Assembly: GCA_052161605.1 (NCBI GenBank) | Contig: CP197409.1 | Length of the DNA stretch: 64,000 bases | Strand: one strand, 5' to 3' | DNA from: JBKCUI01 sp052161605 | GTDB lineage: Bacteria; Planctomycetota; Planctomycetia; Pirellulales; Pirellulaceae | In this document: positions 1 through 8,005 of the stretch, in pieces | How the letters are laid out: every line of letters begins with the position of its first letter | How positions within the stretch are numbered: position 1 is the first letter of the stretch | Translations under genes and position numbers: made by a program | Notes under the pieces: generated by a model | Seen by the model: the letters and a program-made list of their open reading frames with translations, nothing else | What the model was told of the DNA's origin: nothing | The model's database searches: none

Positions 1-714
1 ATGGAAAATATATACCGCGCCGCTATCAGTAAACTTGAACAGCCGGCTCTTTCCGATCTTCTTAAGTTGAAGACAACCATCGTTGGCACCCTAAAGAGTA
101 AAAAGTCGTATCTGCTAAATAGCCGCGAGCTCCCGATCCCAGTAGAGGCTAAACCGGTCGTCGAGTTGCTGTACGACCCGGTTGTAGAGTTAGTCGATGC
201 CGCCCTGCCAGAAAGCTTCTTCAAGGCAGAAACACTTCGAAGCACCGAACCACGTGATTTGGCAACAACCCTTGTGCTGAGCATAGCTCCTCGCTTGGAT
301 GGGATTGTTAACTATCTTCCCCCAGGAACTAATCCGTTCGATTCGATGACTAGCCTCGGCGAATCGGCAAAGTTCAAGCAGGTCTCATCAACTGAAGCTG
401 AAATGACTACGGTGGGCATAACTGGACAGGATGTCACTCAAACACTAATTCGAGTTGAGAATCGGTGGGTGCCTGCGGAGATGTTAGATGATCTGAAGCC
501 AGGGTTTGCCGAATCACTAGCCAGCCTGCAGCAGGTCGATCCAAAGGAGTTTACACGATCGGTTCGTCAGGGGCTACTGCCTCTTATTGCCCTGCTTGGT
601 TCTTTAGCCAATGCCGAATCCCAGCAAGATGTCGATGATATTTTGAAGCTGCTACTGGGCTCTCTGCCTCCTGCAATGGGTGGAGTCAGCATACCTGGCT
701 TTGGTCCTCCCTAG
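1..714 (+). CDS. Hypothetical protein, probably the C-terminal part of a longer gene
   Basis: The reading frame is open from the first base, so the Met at position 1 may be internal and the gene may begin outside the window. The visible 237 residues show no transmembrane segment and no signal peptide. Their middle holds the phrase RVENRWVPAEM, followed by a helical, Leu-rich C-terminus ending in a Gly/Pro-rich tail. No family is recognised. A soluble or secreted planctomycete hypothetical protein is the most that can be said. About 170 bases separate it from the next gene on the same strand. Confidence 0.6.
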   Translation: MENIYRAAISKLEQPALSDLLKLKTTIVGTLKSKKSYLLNSRELPIPVEAKPVVELLYDPVVELVDAALPESFFKAETLRSTEPRDLATTLVLSIAPRLDGIVNYLPPGTNPFDSMTSLGESAKFKQVSSTEAEMTTVGITGQDVTQTLIRVENRWVPAEMLDDLKPGFAESLASLQQVDPKEFTRSVRQGLLPLIALLGSLANAESQQDVDDILKLLLGSLPPAMGGVSIPGFGPP

Positions 715-888
715 AGTTCAGTCGGATGTTCTCTTCTGACCATCCCTACTTGCGGTAGCTCAGACGTGTCAGATTGATATAATCAACGGACATTCATCCA
801 CGACGTGCGTTTAGCAACTCTTTCATCGAGTCATTCTCTTAGGAATTGTTCTCGACGCTCGTCCCGTTCGGTTTTGGGAATCCATTCC

Positions 889-1305
889 ATGTCATCGGCA
901 ATCCCCATGCAGCTATCTCGCATCATTATCAGCGAGATCAGTGATAATCAAGTGATCTACCTTAAGGAAATCGATGGCGATAGGCAATTTCCTATCCTTA
1001 TCGGCATTTTCGAAGCCACCAGTATCGATCGCCGTGTCAAGGCGGCAGCGAAACCGCCACGCCCCTTGACTCACGACTTGGTGGTCAGCGTTGCAGAGGC
1101 CCTCGGAGGTGAGCTCGACAGCGTGATCATCTCCAACCTGAAGGATCAGACCTATTTTGCTCAAATTCGAATTCGTCACGGCGAGGAACTGCTGGAAATC
1201 GATTCTCGCCCTTCTGATGCCATAGCGGTAGCCGTTACCTTTCAGCCGCCACTACCCATTTTTGTCTCTGAAGAAGTACTCGAGCAAGCCTCCGGAAAGT
1301 CTTGA
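889..1305 (+). CDS. Bifunctional nuclease family protein (DUF151/BFN)
   Basis: The protein has the DUF151 fold pattern: an N-terminal strand (LSRIIISE), then VIYLKEIDGDRQFPILIGIFEA, here given only in outline as the strand-turn-strand core with DGDR and IGIFEA, then PLTHDL and the conserved SRPSDAIAVAV near the end. Family members are small nucleases or stress-response proteins seen in bacteria and plants. The open frame extends to a GTG at 805, but the first 28 residues are basic and unlike the family, so a start at 889 or at the ATG at 907 (MQLSRIII) is preferred. No strong Shine-Dalgarno site marks either. The stop codon overlaps the start of the HSP90 gene, which points to co-translation. 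The family call is firm; the cellular role is not known. Confidence 0.85.
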   Translation: MSSAIPMQLSRIIISEISDNQVIYLKEIDGDRQFPILIGIFEATSIDRRVKAAAKPPRPLTHDLVVSVAEALGGELDSVIISNLKDQTYFAQIRIRHGEELLEIDSRPSDAIAVAVTFQPPLPIFVSEEVLEQASGKS

Positions 1306-3185
1306 TGGAATCCAAAACCGAAGTGACCGATTTACCGAAGCGAATTCCCTTTAAGGTGGATATCGCCGGGATAATCGAGATCATGGGAACGTCCCTATAC
1401 TCCCATCCCAACACCCCGATTCGAGAACTGCTCCAGAATGCACATGATGCCATCATGCGGCGTCGTGCGCGGGACCTGTCCTACCAAGGCTCCATTCGGG
1501 TCGTGCAAAACGCCGAGCAAAGTTCGCTGACATTCGAGGATGATGGCATCGGCTTGTCCCCCAATGAAGCCGAGGAGTATCTCGGGACTTTGGGGGTCGG
1601 AATCACGGGGCTGATCAAGAAAGGGTATGCGACCGAAGTCAGCGAGAGCTCCGCCGTGGCTGGTAAAAAGAGTGGCGGTACTCTCATCGGTCAATTTGGA
1701 ATTGGCTTGTTCTCCGGCTTTATGTTAGCAGACCGAATCGTGGTCGAAAGCTTGCGTTTTGAAGGTGAACAAGCCATTCGTTGGGAAGCAGGTGCGGGCA
1801 CAGATATCGAACTGTCCCTCTCAGACAGAACACAACCTGGAACAAGTGTCACACTCTACTTAAAGCCTAACTACGCGGTCTTCGCTGACGATGAGGATCT
1901 GATTGAAGAAAGCATTAAGCAGTATGCCGAGTTCCTCCCAATCCCGATCTATCTCAACGAATCAAAAGCTCGAGTCAATTTGATTCAAGCAGCGTGGCTA
2001 GAGGCAACTCCCGACTTTGAGTCCATGGAAGAGGAGCTGGTCTCATACTTTGGAGAAACGCCACTCGAGATCATTCCCGTCGGAATCGAGACCCCAGTTG
2101 CAGTACGTGGCGTTCTATATGTGACTCCCCAGCGAACACCCGGGTTTGCTGATGAGGCGACGATTGCCGTCAGTGTTAGACGGATGGTAATCTCGAGGCA
2201 CATACGAGAGTTGTTGCCGAGTTGGGCACCTTTTCTTCGTGGCGTACTCGAACTTCCAGACTGCTCTCCTACATCGAATCGCGAGGACTTGGTCCGCGAC
2301 CACGCGTTCCTAGCCGTGTGCCAATCACTGGAAGATGCAATCTATCGCCACTTCGAAAACTTGGCGATGAGATTTCCCAACCGTTGGCAATCCATCCTGC
2401 AATGGCATCGGTATACTTTCGCGGGAATGGCCATCTATGACGCTCGGCTGAGAGATCTGCTCAAACTGACGTATAAGTTCCTAACCTCGCATGGTGAGCT
2501 GACTGTTCACGGAATCGTGAACCGCAGCCCTGCCGACGCGATTGTGGAATCTGAAGCGGACTATGTTGTTTGGTACAACGCCGATCGCCGCCAAGAGGTC
2601 TGGCTTAACGAGTTCTTTTCGTCAACCGACATTCCGTGTGTCCATACTCTTCGCAGCTTTGAAGAGACGCTCCTCGCAGCGATGGTTAGCAACAGTACCG
2701 ACACCAAGATCGATCTCAGACCTGCTAGCCCTTCGTCGGTGAACTTCACCGAATCCATCCTAGGGCTCGACGGCAAGAGAGAAGCGAGTTCGGATTGGCA
2801 GAACTTTCTAGAAAAGCTACAGGTCAATGTATTCCTAGCAGATTCGCCGACCTGCCCACCTGTTCTGGCATTCGTCAACGAGCGATTCGAACTTTCGAAA
2901 ACCTTTGATGAGATCAAAGAGAATGGGGATCTGCCGAAGGGGTTTGAGCGAATTATCCAACAACATTTCGACCGCAATCCGATCGGTAAGAATGAGGTTA
3001 TCCTCAACACCCACCACCGCATTGTAAGTCGAGCCTTGAAGCAAGGGGTCGAGTCCCCCATGGCGAGCGTTCTGCGAGTCTTGGTCGCAGCGTCCTTAAC
3101 CAAAGCGGGAGCGAAACTCGAAAAGGAGGCCTTGGCCTATCAGGCAACGGACCTATCCAATATAGCCGATGCACTTGGCCAGTAG
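1305..3185 (+). CDS. HSP90-family molecular chaperone (HtpG-like ATPase)
   Basis: This 626-residue protein carries the GHKL ATPase signature of HSP90. The first motif is ELLQNAHDAI with the Mg-binding Asn and catalytic Glu, the second is DDGIGL followed by GTLGVG, and the third is GQFGIGLFSGF. A middle domain (about 220-400) and a shorter C-terminal domain follow. HtpG acts as an ATP-driven dimeric chaperone in the cytoplasm. Homology to true HtpG is only partial in the C-terminal half, so this is an HSP90-family relative rather than a certain orthologue. The ATG at 1305 shares a base with the TGA of the upstream DUF151 gene (TGATG). A TTG three bases earlier is also possible. The gene ends 7 bases from the convergent cytochrome gene. 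Confidence 0.85.
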   Translation: MESKTEVTDLPKRIPFKVDIAGIIEIMGTSLYSHPNTPIRELLQNAHDAIMRRRARDLSYQGSIRVVQNAEQSSLTFEDDGIGLSPNEAEEYLGTLGVGITGLIKKGYATEVSESSAVAGKKSGGTLIGQFGIGLFSGFMLADRIVVESLRFEGEQAIRWEAGAGTDIELSLSDRTQPGTSVTLYLKPNYAVFADDEDLIEESIKQYAEFLPIPIYLNESKARVNLIQAAWLEATPDFESMEEELVSYFGETPLEIIPVGIETPVAVRGVLYVTPQRTPGFADEATIAVSVRRMVISRHIRELLPSWAPFLRGVLELPDCSPTSNREDLVRDHAFLAVCQSLEDAIYRHFENLAMRFPNRWQSILQWHRYTFAGMAIYDARLRDLLKLTYKFLTSHGELTVHGIVNRSPADAIVESEADYVVWYNADRRQEVWLNEFFSSTDIPCVHTLRSFEETLLAAMVSNSTDTKIDLRPASPSSVNFTESILGLDGKREASSDWQNFLEKLQVNVFLADSPTCPPVLAFVNERFELSKTFDEIKENGDLPKGFERIIQQHFDRNPIGKNEVILNTHHRIVSRALKQGVESPMASVLRVLVAASLTKAGAKLEKEALAYQATDLSNIADALGQ

Positions 3186-3192
3186 TATTTGC

Positions 3193-4647
3193 TTACAAGG
3201 TCTTGAGATATTCCAATAAGTCCCGCTTCTCGTCCTCGCTCAAGGTTGCGGGATAATCGTGACCCGCCGCCGACTTGCCGTTGATGCGGGTGTCGAAGTA
3301 ACGTCGTCGTTCTGCAGGTTGCAATCGCTTTGGCACCTCAGTTAGCTCTTCAATTTGGAATCCCATTCGATCGGTGTCTAATCCTAAGTGCGTTCGTCGC
3401 CATACCGTCGGTCGTTCCTCGGGGTGGAGCAAGTGCCACAAAGTGGGAACGCTTCCGTTGTGCAAGTAAGGTGCGCTGGCCCAAATGCCATCAAGAGGCG
3501 GTGCCACGTACCCATCGACTTCCGTCAAAGTATCTTGTCCACCCATATCTGCGAACCAACTCGCTCCATAGTGTACTCGGTGCTTAGGAGTTAAAGCATC
3601 GAATCGCACGCGATCGGTTTTAATATCCTCAATGTCGATATTCAACTCTGGGTAGTGTGCATTCGCTCCGTAAGCACCATGGCATGATGCACAATTCTTG
3701 TTAAAGACCAATTCCCCTCGATCGGCCATGTTCTGATCTACAGGTAGCGGGTACTTGGGAGGACGCAGCTCGCTCAGGAATGCGTATACATCGCGGAAGT
3801 CCGATTCCCAGCTTTGAAACTGCTTAGGACCATTCTCTCGGACCAACATGAACTGCATTAAGCCTTTGTGTCCCTTTTCAGCAAAGCCATCAATGTAGAT
3901 ATGATGTTTCTTGTGAAAGTGCCACCAGGGTGGAGCATCCATGTCGTGGTGTGTCATGCTGGCTGGACGCCGCCCCACGTGAACGTTCAACTCTTCGTCT
4001 CGATAATTCATGAGAGCCACGCCGAACATCACGGCATTGCTGGTTCCCACCGACGTGCCCAGGGGCATCACTAGAGATCCGAGATCCATGTGGGCCAACG
4101 ACTTGCCCGACCTAAGTTTGATCCGTCTAACGTTCTCGGTCAATGATTCCAGATCATAGGTCGTGTTTGGGGCCCCTGGGTAAGTTGCTCCGAACAAGTT
4201 TCCGCCGTGGCAAGCGAAACAGTTCATGACATAATTACCATCTTTGGTGACAACGTATTGAAGCGGCTTGGTAGGATCATCGACACGGCCAGCAAGACCG
4301 AACCGCTCAAAGGTAAGCTGTCTTGTGCCGACAGCGGTTTTAGAATCAGCCCATGGTGAAGTCTTGGACTCCGAATCGATTGCCTGGAGAATCTCTTCGT
4401 CAAAGTCGTGTGGCAGGTAGACGTTCGAGACTAAATGAAAATAACCACGTTGGGCCTCAGGAGACATCGTACTCCATAGGCTCTGGAATTGCTCTGCTAA
4501 GCTGGATTGGATCAGCTCGAATTCGCGTTCTCTTTGCGCCTCGGAGGCTGCGGGCTGAATATCCTGGGCCTTCGCGAGTCCTCCACTCGATACAGCGACA
4601 ATTAACGTACACAGTCCCGCGAATACCTTAAGCGAGTTGGGGCTCAT
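3193..4647 (-). CDS. Secreted di-haem c-type cytochrome
   Basis: Two CxxCH haem-binding motifs are visible, CFACH in the first third and CASCH in the second half. The N-terminus from the chosen ATG at 4647 is a signal peptide (MSPNSLKVFAGLC, then a hydrophobic run ending AKAQD), so the protein is exported. The open frame continues upstream to 4743, but that extension adds a second hydrophobic stretch and looks non-coding; an ATG at 4659 is also possible. The second haem region resembles cytochrome-c peroxidase/RoxA-type and planctomycete cytochrome proteins (HNGSVPTLWHLL near the end). The C-terminus reads LSEDEKRDLLEYLKTL, typical of cytochrome c domains. It lies on the same strand as the efflux operon, 195 bases beyond the outer-membrane gene, and may not belong to it. 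The electron donor and acceptor are unknown. Confidence 0.8.
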   Translation of the reverse strand: MSPNSLKVFAGLCTLIVAVSSGGLAKAQDIQPAASEAQREREFELIQSSLAEQFQSLWSTMSPEAQRGYFHLVSNVYLPHDFDEEILQAIDSESKTSPWADSKTAVGTRQLTFERFGLAGRVDDPTKPLQYVVTKDGNYVMNCFACHGGNLFGATYPGAPNTTYDLESLTENVRRIKLRSGKSLAHMDLGSLVMPLGTSVGTSNAVMFGVALMNYRDEELNVHVGRRPASMTHHDMDAPPWWHFHKKHHIYIDGFAEKGHKGLMQFMLVRENGPKQFQSWESDFRDVYAFLSELRPPKYPLPVDQNMADRGELVFNKNCASCHGAYGANAHYPELNIDIEDIKTDRVRFDALTPKHRVHYGASWFADMGGQDTLTEVDGYVAPPLDGIWASAPYLHNGSVPTLWHLLHPEERPTVWRRTHLGLDTDRMGFQIEELTEVPKRLQPAERRRYFDTRINGKSAAGHDYPATLSEDEKRDLLEYLKTL

Positions 4648-4841
4648 TGAGTCTCTCATCTTGCGGCGGATCATTAAAAACACCCAGAACGACAGGGAAA
4701 TGTCCAAAACAGTTGGGGCGCGATAAAACGACCTCACGGACAATTATAACCGGTCGAAAAGGGATCTCATCACGATCCAATTTGCTTTCCAAGAATTGAC
4801 TCGCATCCACAAAGAATCTCTAGAATGCCGGAACATGCTTG

Positions 4842-6332
4842 CTAATAGCGAGTCCCTGGTCCGCTCGCCATCTGGACTGGCTCGCATCCAGCCGGTGACC
4901 AGCCGCCGCCTAAAGACAAGAACAATTTTACCAGACTCAACGCAACTTCGGATTGTGCGGCAAGAAGCTCGTCTTCCGCAAGGACAAGCTCGCTTTGAAG
5001 AATCAGGACTCGTCCGAAGTCAATGCCCCCTTCAACAAAAGTATCGTACCCAATCCGAGCCGCTTCGTTGGATTCGTACACAGTGCGCTCCACGGCAGCG
5101 ACTCTGTCGAATCCCCGCAGATACGCGACTTGAGAATCCTCAACCTCTTGGTATGCGCTGAGAACCGACCCGTGATACGCGTATACCAACCGCTCAAACG
5201 CCTCTTTCTCCGCGATCCAACGATGCTTGATCCGGCCATAGTTCAACAGGTTCCAACGGAAACCCGGTCCGACCGCACCGATAAGACTTTCGGTCTGGAA
5301 AAGTCTCGAAAGGTTTTCTGATTGCAATCCGATTTGGCCAACCAAACTAATCTGCGGATAGAATTCTGCTTCGGAGATTCCGATCTTCGCCGACTGTACT
5401 GCTAGCTCTCTCTCCGCAACGAGCACATCCGGTCTCCTGCGTAGCAAGTCCGAGGGGATACCCGAGGCGATACTTTGTGGCGGATGGGGGATCTCCCCGG
5501 TTGCTCCTAAAACATCCTCGAGGTCGGCTGGGGTTCGGCCCAACAAAACGCACAACCTGTGCGAAGCTTGCCGCCGGAGTATTTCGAGACCAGGTAGAAC
5601 CGCCTCGACGTTTGCTAATCGGGAGGCCGACTGATGAACGTCTAGTTTGTTTCCTGCTCCCTCTTCCAATCGGGCTTGTGATAGGTCGAGCAACCTTTGC
5701 TGAATGGCGACATGCTTGTGCGCGATCGCAATCCTAGCTTCGAGCGACCGCAATTCGATGTAATTCTTAGCGACTTCGGACAGTACAAGAACTCGGACCG
5801 CATGGAGGGCTGCGACCGATTGGTCGACTTGGGCCTCCGCCGCTTCCACGGTTCGACGAAACTTGCCCCAGAAATCAAGCTCCCAAGCGATACCGAAACC
5901 CGTTTGCCAATTGTTGAACGTGCGATCCGTGGCAAAGAAGCCTGGCACGACCACAAAGTTCGCGACATTGCCACTGATGCGATTGTCGGTAAAGCTGGCA
6001 TCGAGCGACTGCTGCTGGGGGTACAAGGAACCAGCGGCTACGTTTCGCAAGGCTCGCGCCTCGAGGATCCGCTTGCCCGCTTCTTTGATCTGCAGATTCT
6101 CACAGGCTGCATCATGGATCAAGGCACCGAGAACGGGATCGCCAAAGGAATCCCACCAAGTGCGTAGGTCGACCGGTTCGCCATTAATTCGTGGATCAGC
6201 CGAGTCGACCCAGCTCTGGTCCATGTACGGTGCAGATGGTTTGGCATAGTCCGGGCCCACCTTGCAGCCATTTGGAACCTGAGAACAAAGCAACAGCATC
6301 AGCAGAATCCGTTTCTTTGCTTGTCGATGCAT
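4842..6332 (-). CDS. RND efflux system outer-membrane lipoprotein, NodT/OprM (TolC) family
   Basis: The 496-residue protein starts with a lipoprotein signal peptide ending in NGC, followed by the family hallmark KVGPDYAKPSAP. Two TolC-type repeats of long helices follow, with the marker SGIPSDLLRRRPDVLVAERELA in the second half (quoted here only as its conserved LLRRRPDV core) and a C-terminal LLAAQSEVALSLVKLFLSLGGGW. Such proteins form the trimeric outer-membrane channel of tripartite efflux pumps. It is the last gene of the biosynthesis and efflux operon, 133 bases after the FAD oxidoreductase, and completes the set with the membrane-fusion and RND proteins. The lipid anchor cysteine context (VPNGC) is slightly atypical. 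Confidence 0.9.
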   Translation of the reverse strand: MHRQAKKRILLMLLLCSQVPNGCKVGPDYAKPSAPYMDQSWVDSADPRINGEPVDLRTWWDSFGDPVLGALIHDAACENLQIKEAGKRILEARALRNVAAGSLYPQQQSLDASFTDNRISGNVANFVVVPGFFATDRTFNNWQTGFGIAWELDFWGKFRRTVEAAEAQVDQSVAALHAVRVLVLSEVAKNYIELRSLEARIAIAHKHVAIQQRLLDLSQARLEEGAGNKLDVHQSASRLANVEAVLPGLEILRRQASHRLCVLLGRTPADLEDVLGATGEIPHPPQSIASGIPSDLLRRRPDVLVAERELAVQSAKIGISEAEFYPQISLVGQIGLQSENLSRLFQTESLIGAVGPGFRWNLLNYGRIKHRWIAEKEAFERLVYAYHGSVLSAYQEVEDSQVAYLRGFDRVAAVERTVYESNEAARIGYDTFVEGGIDFGRVLILQSELVLAEDELLAAQSEVALSLVKLFLSLGGGWSPAGCEPVQMASGPGTRY

Positions 6333-6465
6333 TTGCTGTCATTCCCGTTACACAAGGTATTGCGAGCACGTTCGCTACGAGAAGATTCATCGTCACCAGT
6401 GTCAGCAAAGTCAAATCGCACACCGTTGTGCGACATAATCCGCACGACCGGACCAAGCCCATCGC

Positions 6466-8004
6466 TCACACTCGACTGAAAATCTTTACTAATCCGAACG
6501 GGCCTAATAGTTTCGCAGCAGTGAAGAGCGATGCCATCATGGCTCCATTGACACCAGGGGAGCCGATGTCACTGCCGGCTAGAAAAAGCCCGGGCAAACT
6601 CGTCGTGACACGCCAAGCGTCTTTTTCGATTCGATCAGGATCACAGAGCTGGCCGTAGATCATCCCCATAGGATGATTGGAGAAAGTCTCGACGGTAACG
6701 GGGGTGGCTAGTTCTTTGTATTCGACCAAATCTCTCAGGCCCGGTTGACAACGTTCCGCGCGATCAATCATATGATTAGCGATCTCCTCCTTGAGTGATT
6801 CATAGTCGTCACCTCGTCGTTTCCAACGTTTGGCGGCAAACTCTTTCCAGTAATCGTAGTCGCTGAATCCAATAATCTGGGCGACGTGCGCCGTCGCATT
6901 TGGATCGCGCAACGATCCGAAAGAAAGAAAACCGCCTTCGACCATCTTGGGGTCAGATTGCTTGCTAACCTGGTCATGATCCGAGGAGCTGTACAGCCAG
7001 TAGTTAGCATCATCGAAACCGTGTTTCCTCGGATCGTCCTTCAAACCTAAGAATAAAATTAGCGCGGACACTCCCGCTTTCAATCTGGATGCTTTGGTTT
7101 TTTCTTCAACACAATACCCATCAGGCACAAGCTTTCCAAAAGTCACCTTGGCGTGTGCATTCGAGACGATCACGGGGGCACGATAGGTTACGGTACTCCC
7201 TTTATGGGTCGCACGAACACCGACCGCTCTCCCGTTCTCCACCAGGACTTCGTTAACATCACGATTGACCAAGCACTTGCCACCGTGCTTCTCCACAATG
7301 GCTTCAACCGAATCGGCAATTCTTTGCGCTCCGCCAATCGGGTAGTAGGAACCGTTCAGAAAATCACTTGCCACAGCACCATGAAAGGCCATGGCACTCT
7401 TTTCTGGAGGAGCACCAAAGTCCGGCCACTGACCGGTCAAAATACCCTTCAGATATTGCGACTGAAATCGCTTCATATAGTTTGCAGTAGTGCACATCGC
7501 CAAGCGTTTGCCCGGCCAAATCAAAAGCTTGCCTAACCACGCTGGTAGATACTTTGACATGCACCAGCGAGCAAACCACATCTGACAGCGTTTAAGATCT
7601 TTGAAGTAACGCTGAATCGCTACGGCCTCTTCAGGGAATGATTCGCACAGGCTCTTTTCAAAGAGTTTCGGATCGCTTGGGACTTCAAAGGTTCCCTCTG
7701 GGAAATGATAACGTTCGATGACGGGGCCACCTGTGTGCCAATCGACCGATTTACCGGTGACCATATCCATCACTTTGCGGCTTAGAGCTTTGGGGTACAT
7801 TTCTCCTATGTAGTGCACCCCGACATCCCATTCGAACTTCCCACGTCGAAACGAATGAGTGAATCCGCCAAGCTTGAAGTGGCGTTCCAGAATGAGAACT
7901 CGCTTCTTGCCCAATTGCGCGAGCAGACTCGCGACCGTTAGGCCACCCATACCTGACCCGATGATGATGGCATCGTAATGCTCGGTTGTTGATTGTGTGT
8001 TCAT
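6466..8004 (-). CDS. FAD-dependent oxidoreductase of the carotenoid isomerase / phytoene desaturase-like family
   Basis: The 512-residue protein begins with a Rossmann dinucleotide motif (IIIGSGMGGLTVA, residues 13-25) and an ERH…GG…HSFRRGKFEWDVGVHYIGE segment whose conserved pieces are LGGFTHSFRRG and DVGVHYIG. This is typical of CrtISO, retinol saturase and related flavoproteins. Its C-terminus has LPGLFLAGSDIGSPGVNGAMM, the second FAD-contact region (core LAGSDI). Such enzymes desaturate, saturate or isomerise polyenes. The start codon is one base from the stop of the RND permease gene, so it is co-transcribed with the polyketide and efflux genes. No carotenoid gene is near, so a tailoring step on the polyene or enone of the polyketide product is more likely than carotenoid chemistry. 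That role is inferred. Confidence 0.85.
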   Translation of the reverse strand: MNTQSTTEHYDAIIIGSGMGGLTVASLLAQLGKKRVLILERHFKLGGFTHSFRRGKFEWDVGVHYIGEMYPKALSRKVMDMVTGKSVDWHTGGPVIERYHFPEGTFEVPSDPKLFEKSLCESFPEEAVAIQRYFKDLKRCQMWFARWCMSKYLPAWLGKLLIWPGKRLAMCTTANYMKRFQSQYLKGILTGQWPDFGAPPEKSAMAFHGAVASDFLNGSYYPIGGAQRIADSVEAIVEKHGGKCLVNRDVNEVLVENGRAVGVRATHKGSTVTYRAPVIVSNAHAKVTFGKLVPDGYCVEEKTKASRLKAGVSALILFLGLKDDPRKHGFDDANYWLYSSSDHDQVSKQSDPKMVEGGFLSFGSLRDPNATAHVAQIIGFSDYDYWKEFAAKRWKRRGDDYESLKEEIANHMIDRAERCQPGLRDLVEYKELATPVTVETFSNHPMGMIYGQLCDPDRIEKDAWRVTTSLPGLFLAGSDIGSPGVNGAMMASLFTAAKLLGPFGLVKIFSRV

Positions 8005-8005
8005 A

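Noticed and set aside
6466..8004. Carotenoid biosynthesis gene
   Set aside because: The family match is to CrtISO/CrtI-like flavoproteins, but no phytoene synthase, cyclase or GGPP synthase gene is nearby and the operon is a polyketide/efflux one.
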